Counted from the stretch's first letter, positions 1-12,962 are shown. The stretch is DNA of 64,000 nt from Rachycentron canadum (GCA_038496675.1 CM076653.1:24256148-24320147), one strand, 5' to 3'. Notes: generated by a model not told the origin, from the letters alone. Program-made: numbers and translations.

Positions 1-124
1 ATTTGCGTGTGTGCATGTCTCTCTTCATCTGTATGCGTCTGTGACTTTGTTTGTGCGCGTCCCTGTGGTGGAGTGCATGTTTGTTGCTACGCCTTGTCTT
101 TTGTTGCATGTGTGTTTGTGTTTT

Positions 125-130
<6 letters not shown>

Positions 131-165
<35 letters not shown>
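131..165. repeat. (TG)n microsatellite abutting the 168 acceptor of ptk2
   Basis: About 17 TG units run directly into the splice acceptor of the first visible ptk2 exon, so the dinucleotide tract serves as its pyrimidine/TG tract. Length variation could affect splicing. The intron to its left (1-130) shows nothing else. Confidence 0.9.
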
Positions 166-167
<2 letters not shown>

Positions 168-3100
168 GACAGGGCAGTAGACATGCAGCAGTGTGTAGGC
201 CAGCAGTGCCTGTTAATGGAGGAACAGCTGATGATACAACAACAGCAGATGGAGGAGGATCAGAGGTGGCTGGAACAGGAGGAAAGGCTGCTGGTAACAC
301 ACACAGCACACACAGTGGAAAATACATACACACACACAGTTCATACATACACAATACTAACACTGTGCAAGCACATTTAACTTTAAATGTAAGACCAGTT
401 TCAACCAGCAAGAGGTAAATAGAAGTGCATTGATAAACAGATACACTTAAAGGCTTGTGAGACTTTTCCATGTATGATGTTAATGTGCATGGCACAGTGT
501 GGTGTCGTTGCCTGTAATGCAAAGCTGTCTTGCTTAGTTGCTATAATTTACTTGTCAGCTTGTTGAGGTTTTTATTAAGTTCCAAGATGCATGTTGTTGT
601 GTTTTTGTTATTTTGTTTATGGATTCTCTGAAACTCATCACATCCTTATCAAGGCCAAATCTATTCTTATATTCATAATGTTCTTTCATTGTCCCTTCAA
701 GGTCATTTCAACTAGACTAGTTAGAATATGTCTGAAAGCTGTGATCACTCGTGTGTTATAATAACATAATACTTAAGTCATGATAAGAATTTGTAGTATT
801 ACCAGTGAAGGGTCTCAATTGAGGCCACAGTAGTCATGTAACTGATGATAACCTCTTTGGTTAACTAAAATTTTTGAAGTTGCTGCATTGTCCTTGAGCA
901 AGATAATGAATCCATACCCCTCTTAAGTGCCACATCTGGGATAAGTGAAAGTAAAAGTATTTTCTCAGATCAGTTTATATATAGAGTTTAGAATAGGGCA
1001 GTAAATGTTATGACTATCTCCTTCAAAGCTGAGAATTTTTTGTAACTGTTTTCATTGATTCAGTCTCTGACAGTTTCTCTCAGTTTTTACCAGCTTTAAA
1101 TTCCACATATTAAAGTCTCAACAGTTGCACTGACTTTTCTGCACATCACATATAATACCAATGTATATTGACATTTACATCACCATAGACCATGTGAACG
1201 GGCGTTTTTGTGCTATACTGTAGAATCACAAACAACATAGACAAAGTGTGAAAAATGCTTATGGAGTGTCCCTTGACATAAAGACATCAAGAGTGGGGGG
1301 GCAGCGACAAGGGAGGAAAAGTTTCTTGTAGGATGCATATTTCTGTGAATGCCGATTGAAGGATGTCTGGAGCTTTTTTGTATTTTTTTGTGTGTGAGAG
1401 GGAGAAAGAGTTTGTAGGCAGGTGTGGCCTGTGTGAATTCCAGGCTAATGATAGACTTAGAGAATCTGACAGCCCAGTCAACAATCTGTCTTTGACCCAT
1501 AACCACTAACTGACAACAGACAAGATTACTGAAAAGCTTGGGAGGCATATACGTATTTGTGTGTGTGTGTAAAGTGTGTGTTGTATGCTGGCTGGTTTTT
1601 ATAACGCTGTCACTTCATGGAGGGGCGAGGGAAAGAGGCTTGGGGAAAAAGGGAGGAGAAAGGAAGGTTTTGTGAAATAAGGATAGACATGCTCACACAC
1701 TGACGTCTGGCAACATGCTCCATCCCTCCTCCCTCCTTCTTTTCGCCTACCCTCTCTCCGTGCGTCAGATATAAGTGTGCTGGAGGCAGGAAGCCACGGT
1801 TGAATTTGAATTCTTGTGTTGATGAAACTGCTGCACAGACAAGAGTGCAGGCTAGCACACAGAAAGGAAAACACCCAGATATACAGAGAGATATATTAAG
1901 ATCAGAAGATAATAACGCAGACAAAACACCACAAACAACCAGGACACAAACAATTCATCAGGCAACTTTGATGAACTCCGTAGCAATGCTGGTCTTCAAG
2001 TCCTGTCTTGGAAAACTGGTAGGAAAAGTTTTGTGTTTGTGTGTGAGAGAGAGAGACTGGCATGGTTAGTTTTACATGTGTATGTGTGTGGGGTTTTTTT
2101 GGGAGGGGGGGTTCCTGTTTTTATTGGATGTCTTATACAGGAAAAGTGTGTTTGGATGCATACTTTAAGGTACTTTTTTTTGTGTGTGTGAGCTTCAACG
2201 CTGCGATCAAGTCATTCGTATTTTCATTCACTTAATCATTGTAAAGACTTGAGATTAAACTTTCATCTGGAGAGTCGGAGGCTGCTAAGATCACAGTTGA
2301 AACTCATTGTGTGATCACAGGGTTACTTATTGTTGTGTATTCTCAAGATAGCTGTATATGGCATTCTTTTGATGGTAAAAGATCTTTAATTAATCAGTAA
2401 AGTGACTGAGTTTGCACCATGTAATGGATCAGTCTGACAGCATGCCATTAAAGAGTGTTTGTCTCAGAGAAACATTTCATTTTTTGCAACTGAAAATACA
2501 GAACAAATGCAAATTGAGCTAAAAGCAGCCATCTGCACATTGTTGTTTCTCTGTGGAGATGTGGTGATTTTTTTTTTTTGTTTTTTGTTTGTTTGTTTAG
2601 AAACCAGACAGCCGAAGTTCTAGAGGGAGTCTGGACAGAGAAGAAGGTGGACTTCAACAACCAGTGAGTTACTTTCTGTTAGTCTTATTCATGCTCGCAG
2701 CAGTAATAATAGCAATGATTCACAGGTTGAGTAAGATAAAGCTTTTTGACAACACAGTTAAATATGACCTGGAGGGTGATTTCGCTGAATGAACTGTGTT
2801 TCACCCACAAACTGTCATCATCAAAATCATGACCTTAAACACACTTCCTCCCACCCTACATACACATTTTAAAAATAGAGGGAAGTTGTTTCTCTGTGCT
2901 GTTTGTGTTTTTAACCAAGGAGGATGTCTGATTAAGACAAATATTATCAGACATTCTGGTTGGACTCACTGCAGTTGGCTGAAGCATGTGTTTGTTTTCA
3001 TTGGAGCTGAGGGGATTGATCCAGGGACAGGAAGTGACCTGTTGGGGGCTGGGTCATCAATGAGGGGTCAGTGGATTCCCACAACATTACAGCTTATTAA

Positions 3101-4198
3101 TAGAAGACTGTGGCAGGAAGACAGAGTCATTTTTTACTTACTTACTCTCCAGCTCACTGTTGTGTGCAGAAACTTGGCATGCTGGGAGTCTGGAGTTTAC
3201 TGTGCTCTAACCAAATCTGTCCATCAGTAATTACACACTTAAGATTGTGAAAAACACTATTAGAGGAAAATATGGGGGATCTGGTCTGAAAGAAACTCAT
3301 GGACTTCTACATATTTGCCAGTTTTGGCAGCTTTAAGGTTGTTGCCACAACATAATGATGATAATTTGCCCATAAAAGTCATGTGTCATGAATAGAGCTG
3401 AAATAAATGGACGACGATGATGAATTAAAAGTCAGTTGGCAGAAGGCACTCTTAATAATTATTTAAACAAAGATGAACATTCCACTTTTCAGGATCCTTA
3501 AAAGTTTTTCTTTGTGTTTTGTGAAAGTAGTCTGAATAACTTGTACTTTTGCACTGTTGGTTCACTTTGTGAGAGGCATTTTTCACTGCCTTGTTACATG
3601 TTGTAGAATAAACAATTGATTGAATCTGAATGAGCAGATTATTTATGATGAATACAATTATTAAATGCAGCAGTAGTCACATAAATATGTACAAACATGC
3701 CTCAGTCCCAGTGTTTATGGAAGAAGATTTCTGGTAACTTCAGAGAGCAAACCACATCATTTTGTAATTTAGTACTCTGATAATGTGACTCTGAAATGAT
3801 TTGCTCATTGACAGATGAGCTTTTTCCCTAAAAACTTAATGGTCGTGAAATGGGGTAAACATCTGTGAAATCTTTTAACACAGGTCAAATTGAAAGCTAA
3901 CTTCATCACTTCTTCCCCTCTCTGATATGTTTCGTGTTTACTTGCAATCCTTGTGTTTTCTTGAAGCCCTTGAGTCATTCATTTTTACTCTGACACTAAA
4001 TGATCTTTGAGCTTTTGTTCAGCTTGAATCTGAGGAGTTCAACTCTGAGTTGTATGTCTGTTACATCCCTGATGCCAACAGAAGTTGAAATAGTGGTCTG
4101 AAGTTGCCATGGGCAAGACAGATATTTCTGTCTCTGTAATTCATCTCGTTGCTTATCCTCCCTTTGAATGGCTGTGGTTCGTGGTGGGAAAATCTCTT

Positions 4199-4251
<53 letters not shown>

Positions 4252-7200
4252 AAATGCTGTAGTAGAGTATTTTTGGGTGTTGGTGGTTGTCAGACCATGA
4301 CACCCTGATGGCACCAGGGCTTTCGAAGCTCCCTGTACTGTTTTCTCACACAGAGGAAACAATGAAGATGCTGTAATCATGCAACAAAGTAAATATGTAA
4401 CATTCCTCCTGGCAACACTAGAGAGCCACAGCCATCAAATCATGAAGAAGCATTGTGGGATTTTTTCAGATATTATAGGTTTGCACTAACAAAGGAACAG
4501 TAATTTTTGTTATTCCTGTGTAGCCAGACAGAACATTTTTTGTTAGCATTAGTAGCACAGTGTTCGACCACACACCATTGAAAACAAGCTTTACAAGAAC
4601 AAATTGAGAATTTGTGTTACGTGACATAAAAATTAAATTGGATTCCCTAAATTTCTCAGAGCCAGTTTGCGGTTTTGTGGTTTCTAATTTCCTTTCAAGC
4701 TTCTGATGATGTTTTTAACAGTGTGACTGTGCAGCTTGTAACCCAGTGTTTTGTTCTTGTGTTTGTTTGTGCAGACAGGAAACCAGCACATATACCAGCC
4801 AGTTGGAAAAGCAGGTAATAGACAGGCCCCTAACCTACAATTGCTGTTGTTTTGTTTTCTCTCTCTTTATGTCTTACTCTCCCAACATACATAGTTCACA
4901 AATGTAGCATTACAGAGCTTTATTGAGCTCTTATTCAATCATACTGTGTTTCTCCAGCCTTACTGTCTGTCGCACAGCAGACAGAGTGTCAAAGTGTGTG
5001 TCAGTGTTTGCCTGCAGAGTTTACAGTCTGTTGCCACAATACGACAGATCTCATTGTGAACTCGGCAGCCTGTTGCCCTGCAAGTGAGCAAATCAATCTC
5101 TGCTTATATGAACTCAATATGCTGTGCTAATGTACCCGCCCCGCAGGCAGCCGAGTGCAGAGGAGATACACAAACATTCAACTGAAAATAGTCATACAGT
5201 TGAGAGGCTGCAGGACAATTTTTATGATGGACTGCATTTTTCAGTTTTTCCTTGCGTTTTGATCATTGATTATAAATCAACCAAAAATACCATATATTCA
5301 CTTTATTATTCATTTTTTATGTTGGGCATAGAAGACAAGACCTTTAAATACTGAGAACTAATTAAAAAAAAAAAATCTAATCTAATATATTAGTTGTAGG
5401 CCTATACTGATGTTGGTTTTAATGTCATCAACCACTGACAGCAGAGACTCTGTGTGAGTGAGAGCTACTGAGTCTCTATCCGTCCATAAAGCTGAGGAAG
5501 CATTATTTTCATCTTTAAATGTTTTTTCCTGCAGAGCATGCAGCTCCCCCAAAGAAGCCCCCTCGACCCGGTGCCCAGAGCCAAGTGGGCAGTCTGGCCT
5601 GTCTAAATACTGGAGACAGTTACAATGATGGAGTCAAGGTACATGGATGTATAGACAGTGACAAAGAAGAATTGGAAACTCATTGATACACTAAATCAAA
5701 AACCAAGCACATGTGATTTTTAGGATACAAAGCTTAAAGCCAAAATACTTGCACACAATTGCACAGACGTATTAATAAAAACACAGATATAAAGAAACAC
5801 CAGTCAGAACAACACAGGAAAAAAAAAACAGAGATACACATCATTGCATGTTTTTAATGCTTAGAGCATTAACATTTTCCTTTTATCTTCTTTTCCCTTG
5901 ACTGCTCCCTCCCTCTCTCCCTCCCCTCCTCTCTCTCCTCCTCCTGCACTCTGCCTTAATGTTGACGGTAGCCCTGGCGGGTAAGCAGCACACTGTCTGT
6001 GTGTGTTTACTGTGCGTCTTGTCTCCTAGTTGATCACACATTGACTCATTTGGTCCATTAGTCCAAATCAAATTCAAATATATACATATATCAAATATAT
6101 ATATATCTTCTATTTCAATTCTGATAATGTAAAAACTAAATGAATGTCATCTCTGCAGTTGTTGTGTAGTTAGGTTACTTGTTTCTATTGTCTTTTCCTC
6201 TCCAAACTAATACCCACATGGTTTTGATTGTTTTCTCACACTAACGATATTTCACCCTCTGTCACACTAAACAGAATTTACTCTACATTTATTTTACTGT
6301 TAATTAATTTAACCACTATTCTGTAATTTGTGATTTTTGACTTCACTTGACAAAACAAACTCAATTTCTCATCATTTTAACCACTTCACCACTCACCCAT
6401 GGTAGAAAATCCATAAATATGCGAAGCCACAGTAGCAGGTGTCGGACAGGCTTCAGAACAGTCATACATGCTTTCTTAGATTCAGCTAAGAATTCAGACA
6501 GTTTATTATGAATCTGTTTTAACATGTAACCCCTGCGTTATCTGCTTTGGATTTCCCGTGATTAGATTGTGTGACACTACCATCTAGTGGCCATAATGGA
6601 GAATTACTATTGATAACATCTGTGTCTAGAAAGACTTTTTAATGTCAAAGCATGTCGTACATCCAAATAACCTACTGACATATTCATTCACTCATTTGAC
6701 CATTTATTCATCCCTTCAGTCACCAACTCATAAATCTGCTCATTTACACGTGTTGAATAGTTTATTTGTAAGAGTACATTGTTCTGCAACTGTGGCTTTT
6801 CTTTTTCTATTTAAAATATTTGAAAAACAGTGTTAGGTCAAACGGTGGATAATTCATGTACATCCCTGTTTAATGCAGAGTTTGTAACAGCAATTTTATT
6901 GAACTTTAGGATTTTCTTTTATCAGGACGCTCATCATTTCCAACTATATTGTGTCAGATGGTTTTCTGTATGTTGTTGTGGATTCTCACCATCAGTCCCC
7001 TCACAGCTCTGTAGTTCTTCATTGAGTAAACCGTCACTAACTGATGTTTATTTCTTCTTTTCTTTTCTGTCACGTATCAGCTGCAGCCCCAAGAGATAAG
7101 CCCACCTCCCACCGCCAATCTGGACCGCTCTAACGACAAGGTGTATGAGAATGTGACAGGATTGGTCAAAGCGGTAATTGAAATGTCAAGCAAGATTCAG

Positions 7201-8430
7201 CCAGCTCCTCCAGAGGAATATGTTCCTATGGTCAAGGTAACAGATGCACTCAAAGCATAGTCTCCTCAGCAGCTTACATTAAATCGTCACTGTGTCTGTC
7301 TTTAGCTTAAAGTATTACAATGATCAAGCCAGTTGTGTTGATATAGTCTTATGTTGTGTTTACCAGTCTGATACCATCTTAATATCATTCAGCTCCTCAT
7401 TGAGCTGAATTGTGATACGCCAGCTTCCAGATCAATAAATTATGAATCATCTGTTAACCAGACCTTGCAGATTTGGCCTTTTAACCTCATCAGATGTTGC
7501 TTTGAATTGTGGGGATGCAGTAATTGAACTCTTCTCATCAGCCCTCTTGGTTGATACTCATTTTAAATGTTAAACTTTATTTCATTGTATTTTCTGTGTC
7601 TACTCAGGGGTCTTTCACATCTTTTTAAAAGCTTAAATGTATTTCCATGTGAATCAATGACTAGATCTTTTTACCCGCAATTACCCTAAATTTGTCCTGT
7701 TATAAAACATCTTTTGTGCGTTTTAGGATGTGGGTCTGGCATTGAGGACATTACTTGCCACAGTGGATGAAACATTACCACAACTTCCAGCCAGTACACA
7801 CAGAGAGGTACAGAAAATGATCTCTTTCTAATACATAGATGTTCTCCCAGCAGTGATGCATGTATTTGTTAATAATCTTATAAAATTAATATTAACACTA
7901 GATCTTGGTAAATCACATCTGTGTCTTACTGTTCCTGTTCACTTGATTTTAATTCTCTGGTTTTCTTTAACAGATCGAAATGGCACAAAAGCTGTTGAAC
8001 TCTGACTTGGCAGAGCTTATTGGGAAGATGAAGTTAGCCCAGCAGTATGTGATGACCAGGTAGGCACATACCAGCAGCTTCACAACATGTTAAGATTAGT
8101 TCTGTTTTAGTGCATTATATGTAATAAATCCTGCAGCATCCATTTGAATAGCTGCCTTGTGTCTCCTGTTTCATAGCAGTGTCTTTTTTGATGTTACCAT
8201 TGGGAGGCGCCAAATTTCTACACATGGTGTCTTTAATATTATATTGCCCTTCTACTCACTAGTGAAAATCTGTTGTGTAATAATGTTTATGTTTTTGTTT
8301 CAGTCTCCAGCAGGACTATAAGAAACAGATGTTGACGGCGGCTCATGCTCTTGCAGTTGATGCCAAGAACTTGCTGGATGTCATCGACCAATCCCGGCTC
8401 AAGATGATGGCCCAGTCCCGCCCACACTAG
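168..8430 (+). CDS. ptk2: ptk2 (focal adhesion kinase), C-terminal exons only; 5' part lies left of the window
   Basis: Exons 168-293, 2601-2663, 4775-4814, 5535-5638, 7081-7236, 7727-7807, 7974-8059 and 8304-8430 (stop TAG) all join in phase and encode the last 260 residues of FAK, a cytoplasmic tyrosine kinase that signals from integrins at focal adhesions. Seen in order: the acidic/Gln linker (MEEDQRWLEQEERLL), the Tyr861-type motif HIYQPVGK, a proline-rich SH3-binding motif (PPKKPPRPG), the Ser910-type site before PPPTANLDR, the Tyr925-type Grb2 site KVYENV, then the four-helix FAT domain that binds paxillin, ending MMAQSRPH. The motifs match FAK1, not PYK2: PYK2 lacks the EEYVPMV and MTAAHALAVDAKNLLDVIDQ-like wording. 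Kinase and FERM exons are outside the window. The 168 acceptor follows a long (TG)n tract. Which teleost ptk2 duplicate this is cannot be decided here. Confidence 0.95.
294..2600 (+). other. ptk2 intron
   Basis: Non-coding apart from the candidate internal first exon at about 1769-2018. A stretch near 880-930 (ttgtccttgagcaagataat) resembles a piece of a common fish interspersed repeat, but is too short to classify. Open frames here on both strands lack family resemblance. Confidence 0.6.
1769..2018 (+). promoter_or_regulatory. Candidate internal ptk2 promoter and alternative first exon (FAT-only product)
   Basis: Inside the intron between exons 168-293 and 2601-2663 there is a TATA-like ATATAAG (1769-1775), a CRE-like TGACGTCT (1701-1708), and then an ATG at 1971 starting a 16-codon frame (MNSVAMLVFKSCLGKL) that stops at a GTAGGA donor (2019) in phase 0. 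The next ptk2 exon (2601) begins in phase 0. Translation from 1971 would give about 234 residues holding the proline-rich motif and FAT domain but no kinase. This resembles mammalian FRNK in logic, but FRNK starts further upstream. The reading frame is also open upstream to 1800. Inference only; no transcript evidence. Confidence 0.4.
2664..4774 (+). repeat. ptk2 intron with (TG)n microsatellite at 4202-4248
   Basis: The intron holds a pure TG run of about 23 units at 4202-4248 that generates spurious His/Thr open frames on the minus strand. Nothing else is recognised in it. Confidence 0.8.
5972..5980 (+). CDS. ptk2: ptk2 9-nt neuronal microexon encoding Pro-Trp-Arg
   Basis: Between exons 5535-5638 and 7081-7236, both ending or starting in phase 0, the sequence reads ...ggtag|ccctggcgg|gtaagc. 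That is a 9-nt exon encoding P-W-R, with a consensus donor and a long pyrimidine tract (about 5881-5945) plus two TGC motifs just upstream. Mammalian neuronal FAK+ carries exactly a Pro-Trp-Arg insertion at this place, just before the LQPQEISPPP segment. Identity of residues, position, phase and splice sites together make this a conserved alternative exon, expected to be included mainly in brain. Inclusion itself cannot be seen from DNA. Confidence 0.9.
6579..6590 (-). promoter_or_regulatory. CTCF-like core motif in a ptk2 intron
   Basis: The minus strand reads CCACTAGATGGT, one mismatch from the CTCF core CCASYAGRKGGC. It lies in the 7081-exon-proximal part of the intron after the PWR microexon. 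A single motif match is weak evidence of binding. Confidence 0.3.
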
Positions 8431-10780
8431 CTATCTGAGCCAACCAACAGGAGCTGGTCCGCTATTTGAGAAACGGCACCATTACGGCTTCTGTTGGCAG
8501 TGGGGAATGAATGACTCCTGGATTAGTGACGTCAGTCGTGACTCCTGATATGTGAGAGCAGACGGAAGAAACGGTGGCTCTGTTCATTATATGTTGAATC
8601 CTGCGTAAACCGAGGTAGTCAGTTCATCTCGGATTAAACTCTCCACCACTGTGACTTTCTTAATACAAGTACAGAGCAAAAACTCTTCCTGAATCAGGGA
8701 CTTGGCAGCTTCACTCTCTTTGGACCGGATTATAATGATGAGAGGAAGAAGAGAGGGATATTCTGGTTATTTTAAACTGTGAGCGTGGATGAGCCAGACT
8801 CCTGAGGTCAGGACACAATCATGTGAGCGACTGGATCTGGATTTGTTGAAATCAGATAGATAAGTCTTTGTGGAATCTAACTTTTAAGCAAAGCCATCAG
8901 AACCTGATCAGACAGCATTTGATCTGCAACATGAAACTGCATGAAACTTCACAGTGACTGACTTCATCAGCCAGCACCCATGTCAGTGCGTGTGTTGACA
9001 TCATGTGTTTTGACCCCTGGATGTGAACTTCCTCCTCAGTTGAAATACCTCCACATCACCATGGATGCTTGTCAATGGGCAGATCAAACCAGATGTTTTC
9101 TGTTCAGCTTTGGTTGTGTGCAGTGCTTTGGGTGGATGCTCCAACAAGGAAACTCACAGTAAAGGCAGTTTTGGTTTGGTCTGGAGAAGCAGCCTCCCAC
9201 CCACCATCGCTCCTCCCTTCTCTGTCCTCCATCCATTCCTGTCTTCCCTCCGTCTCACCAGCTTTTATTTATAGACTCAGAAATTGCAGAGGAGGAGATG
9301 GAGGGAGAGACAGGAAGAGCAGATTAAAACAGGAGGACAGCGCAGCGCTGGTAGAAATAAGACACTATCCTCTTCTTTCCTCTCTATTTCACTCACTTTT
9401 CATTCTCACTGCTCCTCTCCTTCCTACAGTCTTCCTCAGCTTCTACCTGAGCAGGTTTTAAAGACTCCAAATGTGAAGAATCCCACTCTGTCTGGGTAAA
9501 CACAGCAGACAGGAAACTCCCTTATCGCACTCAGTTTAGCCTACTCTTTTTTAACAGCTGGTTCCATGTTTTTGTGTCGTGTTCAGCAGTCACAGTCTTC
9601 TTCCTCGATATTGAACACTGTTTGTAAGTTAAAATACAAGCAGATATTCAATCCCAGCACTGACGCTGACGTGCAAATATAAAAAAACAAGAACAGATTT
9701 CAAAGCTAATATAAATGTTAAACGGATTCAGTGTGACTGACTGGATACTTCCCATTCATCCACAGGAGGACATCATGTCTCAGACTGGTCACTGAGCCTG
9801 ACTTGAACTATTTCTGTGAGGACAATGTCTCCTCTTCTGTTTTTCTTCTCACCTGCAGTCCCAGTATAGCTCAGATGTTTCTTGTCTAAGACTGGTGTCA
9901 CGTCTCCAGCAGCCCCTTAGCCACCGATGTCACAAAGTGAATTTCCCAGCAACACAGAAAACGCTCACAACTGGAGCCTTTGTGCTTTGAGCCCCAGGCT
10001 CTGTCAGGTGTAACACTTTAGAAATCTCCCTCCTAATAACAGTCTCCAGGGAAACAAACACACACACATGAAATGTGGAGCCACATGACTGGAACTTGTC
10101 GTGCAGACACAAAACACTGAACTGAAAATACAGCAGGTCACACACGTCTCTGTCAATACTGACCCCACACAGAGTTTGACATACAGCTATATGAAATATA
10201 CTGGTGACTGTACTAGTATAGCATGATATACTGGTATGGAGAAGAGCATATTTGCACAGCAAACAGCATTTTTTTTACCCTATTTTATCCAGATTTGATT
10301 TCCATGTTTAGCCAGCAATGAAACTAACAACAAATATCTGGGTGTTATAGGGATAAAAAAAAAAATAAAAAATAAAAAAAAAACAATCTATTTTATCTCC
10401 TTGTTGTTGTGTAAATCTGCTCATGTTGGTATATTGTAAGCTATACTGGTGTATATCACTGGTGAATTGTACAGAACTCGTACTAGTAAACACTGGTTTT
10501 TATTTTGTCTTCTGGGCTAAATCAGCCATGTTGTCGAATAGGAGGCAAAAAACAATGAAATAAAATAATGATGAAATGGAAATCAGTCCGTCCATATTTG
10601 TATCTATGAAAGAGATTTATTCAAAAAAGACCAAACACTTTGATATGCCCAGCATCTAAAGATTTAGATTTTATTAATGTTGGTGTGGACAGGGAGGTGC
10701 CACATTGTGCTACACTTTATCGCCCATTGGAATTAAAAAAAATATATAAATATATATAATGTTTTGTCTAACAAAGAATT
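8431..10780 (+). other. ptk2 3' UTR and convergent intergenic region
   Basis: No coding exon is seen after the ptk2 stop. A candidate polyadenylation signal AATAAA lies at 10559-10564, so the 3' UTR may be about 2.1 kb. The 130-codon frame at 9069-9461 has no family resemblance and sits inside this UTR. The Ly6 gene comes in from the other strand, with a minus-strand AATAAA at 10874-10879, so the two transcripts end very close together. Confidence 0.5.
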
Positions 10781-11364
10781 ACATTTTTGAAACAATGACA
10801 CAGATTAGATGGTCTGCTATAATACAAACAATATCCTTCTTTTTTCAGATTTTTCTGAAAAGTTATTTAATGATTTATTCATTTTGTATTTTATCCCAAA
10901 TTTGAATTTGACTGATACTTGTCACTCCCAGGATTGTGTCAAATGTAGTGTTTATGAGATGAACAGAGACTTAAAATACATCATATCAACAAATATCTTC
11001 TTATAATAAGAATATATATTACATTTATATCCTTTAAATTAATTTTAGGCTGTAGTTTGGACAGACCAAGAATATTGAAGCATAGTGCAGATACTTTCAG
11101 AGTTAAGTTCAGCATTCAAGTCCCTGAAGTTTCAAAACTAATATAAATGTTAAAACATTGCTCAAAACCCTGAATTCGCTAAGTCTCAAAGGTGATAACA
11201 CCATTCAGTTTTTCTCTGTGTGCAGTGCAACCACAGGATGAACAAGTTATCATCAATATTTTAAATGTCATACATGTCTGCGCAGCAAGAGTTAATAGAA
11301 CATGGTTGAACAATTTTTACATGATATACTATATTACAGAAGGACTGTATACATGTATGTGGCC

Positions 11365-12962
11365 TCAGTGTAACAGCAGCAGTGAAACACCTACAGTCAG
11401 AAGCAGAAGCGTCATGTGTACGTGGACGGACTCGGCTCCACTGAAGTTACACAGATTGAAGCTGTTGCAACAGTTGACGCTGTTCCCGTTCCCCTCTGAA
11501 TCAACGGAGGCAGACGCAGCAGCTCCTAAACATGTGGCCCTGCTGGCACACTGCTTCACTATGGCTTTCACTGAACCTGAACAACACACACACACAGAGG
11601 AAGCAAGATGATGGAATAAGGTACGACTGAAATCGCATTTAACCCATATTGTTGAAAACTACATTGTATTAATTGAATGAGGTGAAGTGAGCTCATTGGA
11701 CACATAGGACCAAAGCTTTAATTAGAATTGTATTAATAACACAACAATGGCTCCAACAAAACAACCACTGTTACCTAATGTGTCCACAACAGTCATGCAC
11801 GTGTCCAGAGGTGCCTGACATTCCTCAGTATTTCTGTTACATTCTTCATTAGTGGTAGAGGAGCTGCACACATAGCACTCCAGTGATCTAACTGTAAATG
11901 TGAGGCAGAAACAGACAGAGGTTATGTAAGCTATGTTGCAACCCTTGAAAGCCGGTGCATTTGACTGATGGGTCCCAAAGAGGAGTCCATTTTCATTTCA
12001 CCACTAATTTCTGTCATTTTAACTCATATTGGATGCATTTACTTTAATACCATGAACACAGTCGTGGAGACATCTCTGGACTACTCCATACTGATCCAAA
12101 TGGTATTCATGTTTATTTGAGAGGATCAGTATCAAACAGACTGGCACTGTGAACTGGTCATCTCGTCTGTCTTTGTTTCAGATATGGAACTGATCCTTTT
12201 CTAACAATGTAAAAGTCAATTCAATATCAGGCTCCTGATCGTCTGCTCCTGTCTGACTCTAGAGGAGGAAAATTACATTACATTAGGTAGACGCACCATT
12301 ATGACACACCATCAATTTACATGAAAAGAATATCTGAAAATAAAAAGACAGCTACTCCAAAAACATTGTCAAAACGTCAGGCTTGTTTAATTATAAAATC
12401 ATGTTTCATACTGTTCCTCCCATTCACAGTTTTATTGTTCTTCTGTACACGAACAATAAACTGCCAACTTCTGCTTCTGTTCATATTCCGTTCATAAATT
12501 TAAAAATAAAACATGCTACTGCATTTATTCCAGTGAGAGAAATCCAAGAACAATACAACATATATACTGAAACCTGGAAACTCAAAAGCAAAACTTTACA
12601 AATAAATATTCATTCTTCCATACTTTCTGAAGCACATAAAGTTATAGATATTCCAATAAACTTTAATGTTAGAGTAATATTGGAGATGTATAACTATCAT
12701 GGACATTGAAGGTTTTGAGAGCAGACCTAAACCAATAATTTAAAATAATTTAAAAAATTGTTTTTTTAGCTCCCCTCAAAATAACACCCTTGCTAAGATT
12801 TACACACGTCCCTCCCCTCTGAGCTACTTCTACTCCTTGGTCTTACTAAACGCCCCTGACCCTTTGGCCTTCAGTGTGGGCTGAAGTGTAAAGTCTGACC
12901 TTCACTTTCATACCTGGAGAGAAGAGGAGAGAGAGGAGCATGAGGCTGAAGAACATCATCAT
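11365..12962 (-). CDS. Ly6/uPAR (LU) domain GPI-anchored protein
   Basis: Three exons on the minus strand join in phase: 12914-12962, 11775-11891 and 11365-11576 (stop TGA), giving 125 residues. Exon 1 is a signal peptide (MMMFFSLMLLSLLFSP). Exon 2 starts the mature chain VRSLECYVCSSST and holds five cysteines. Exon 3 holds the other five, with the family's closing CC-x5-CN pattern (CCNSFNLCN), followed by a hydrophobic tail MTLLLLTVGVSLLLLH with no cytoplasmic residues, as in GPI-attachment signals. Ten cysteines and the three-exon layout are standard for Ly6 proteins, which sit on the outer cell surface as three-finger folds. It lies tail to tail with ptk2; in human 8q24.3 the LY6 cluster also lies near PTK2. 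Which Ly6 member it is cannot be said. In-frame ATGs exist upstream to 13127, but the 12962 start gives a clean signal peptide. Confidence 0.88.

Noticed and set aside
11..418. Overlapping open frames on both strands at the left end
   Set aside because: They run through the (TG)n repeat; only 168-293 in the frame starting DRAVDMQQ matches FAK.
9069..9461. 130-codon plus-strand frame
   Set aside because: Lies in the ptk2 3' UTR, is Ser/Leu-rich low complexity, and has no splice or family support.
11192..11611. 139-codon plus-strand frame
   Set aside because: Antisense shadow of the last Ly6 exon, whose cysteine pattern is clear on the minus strand.
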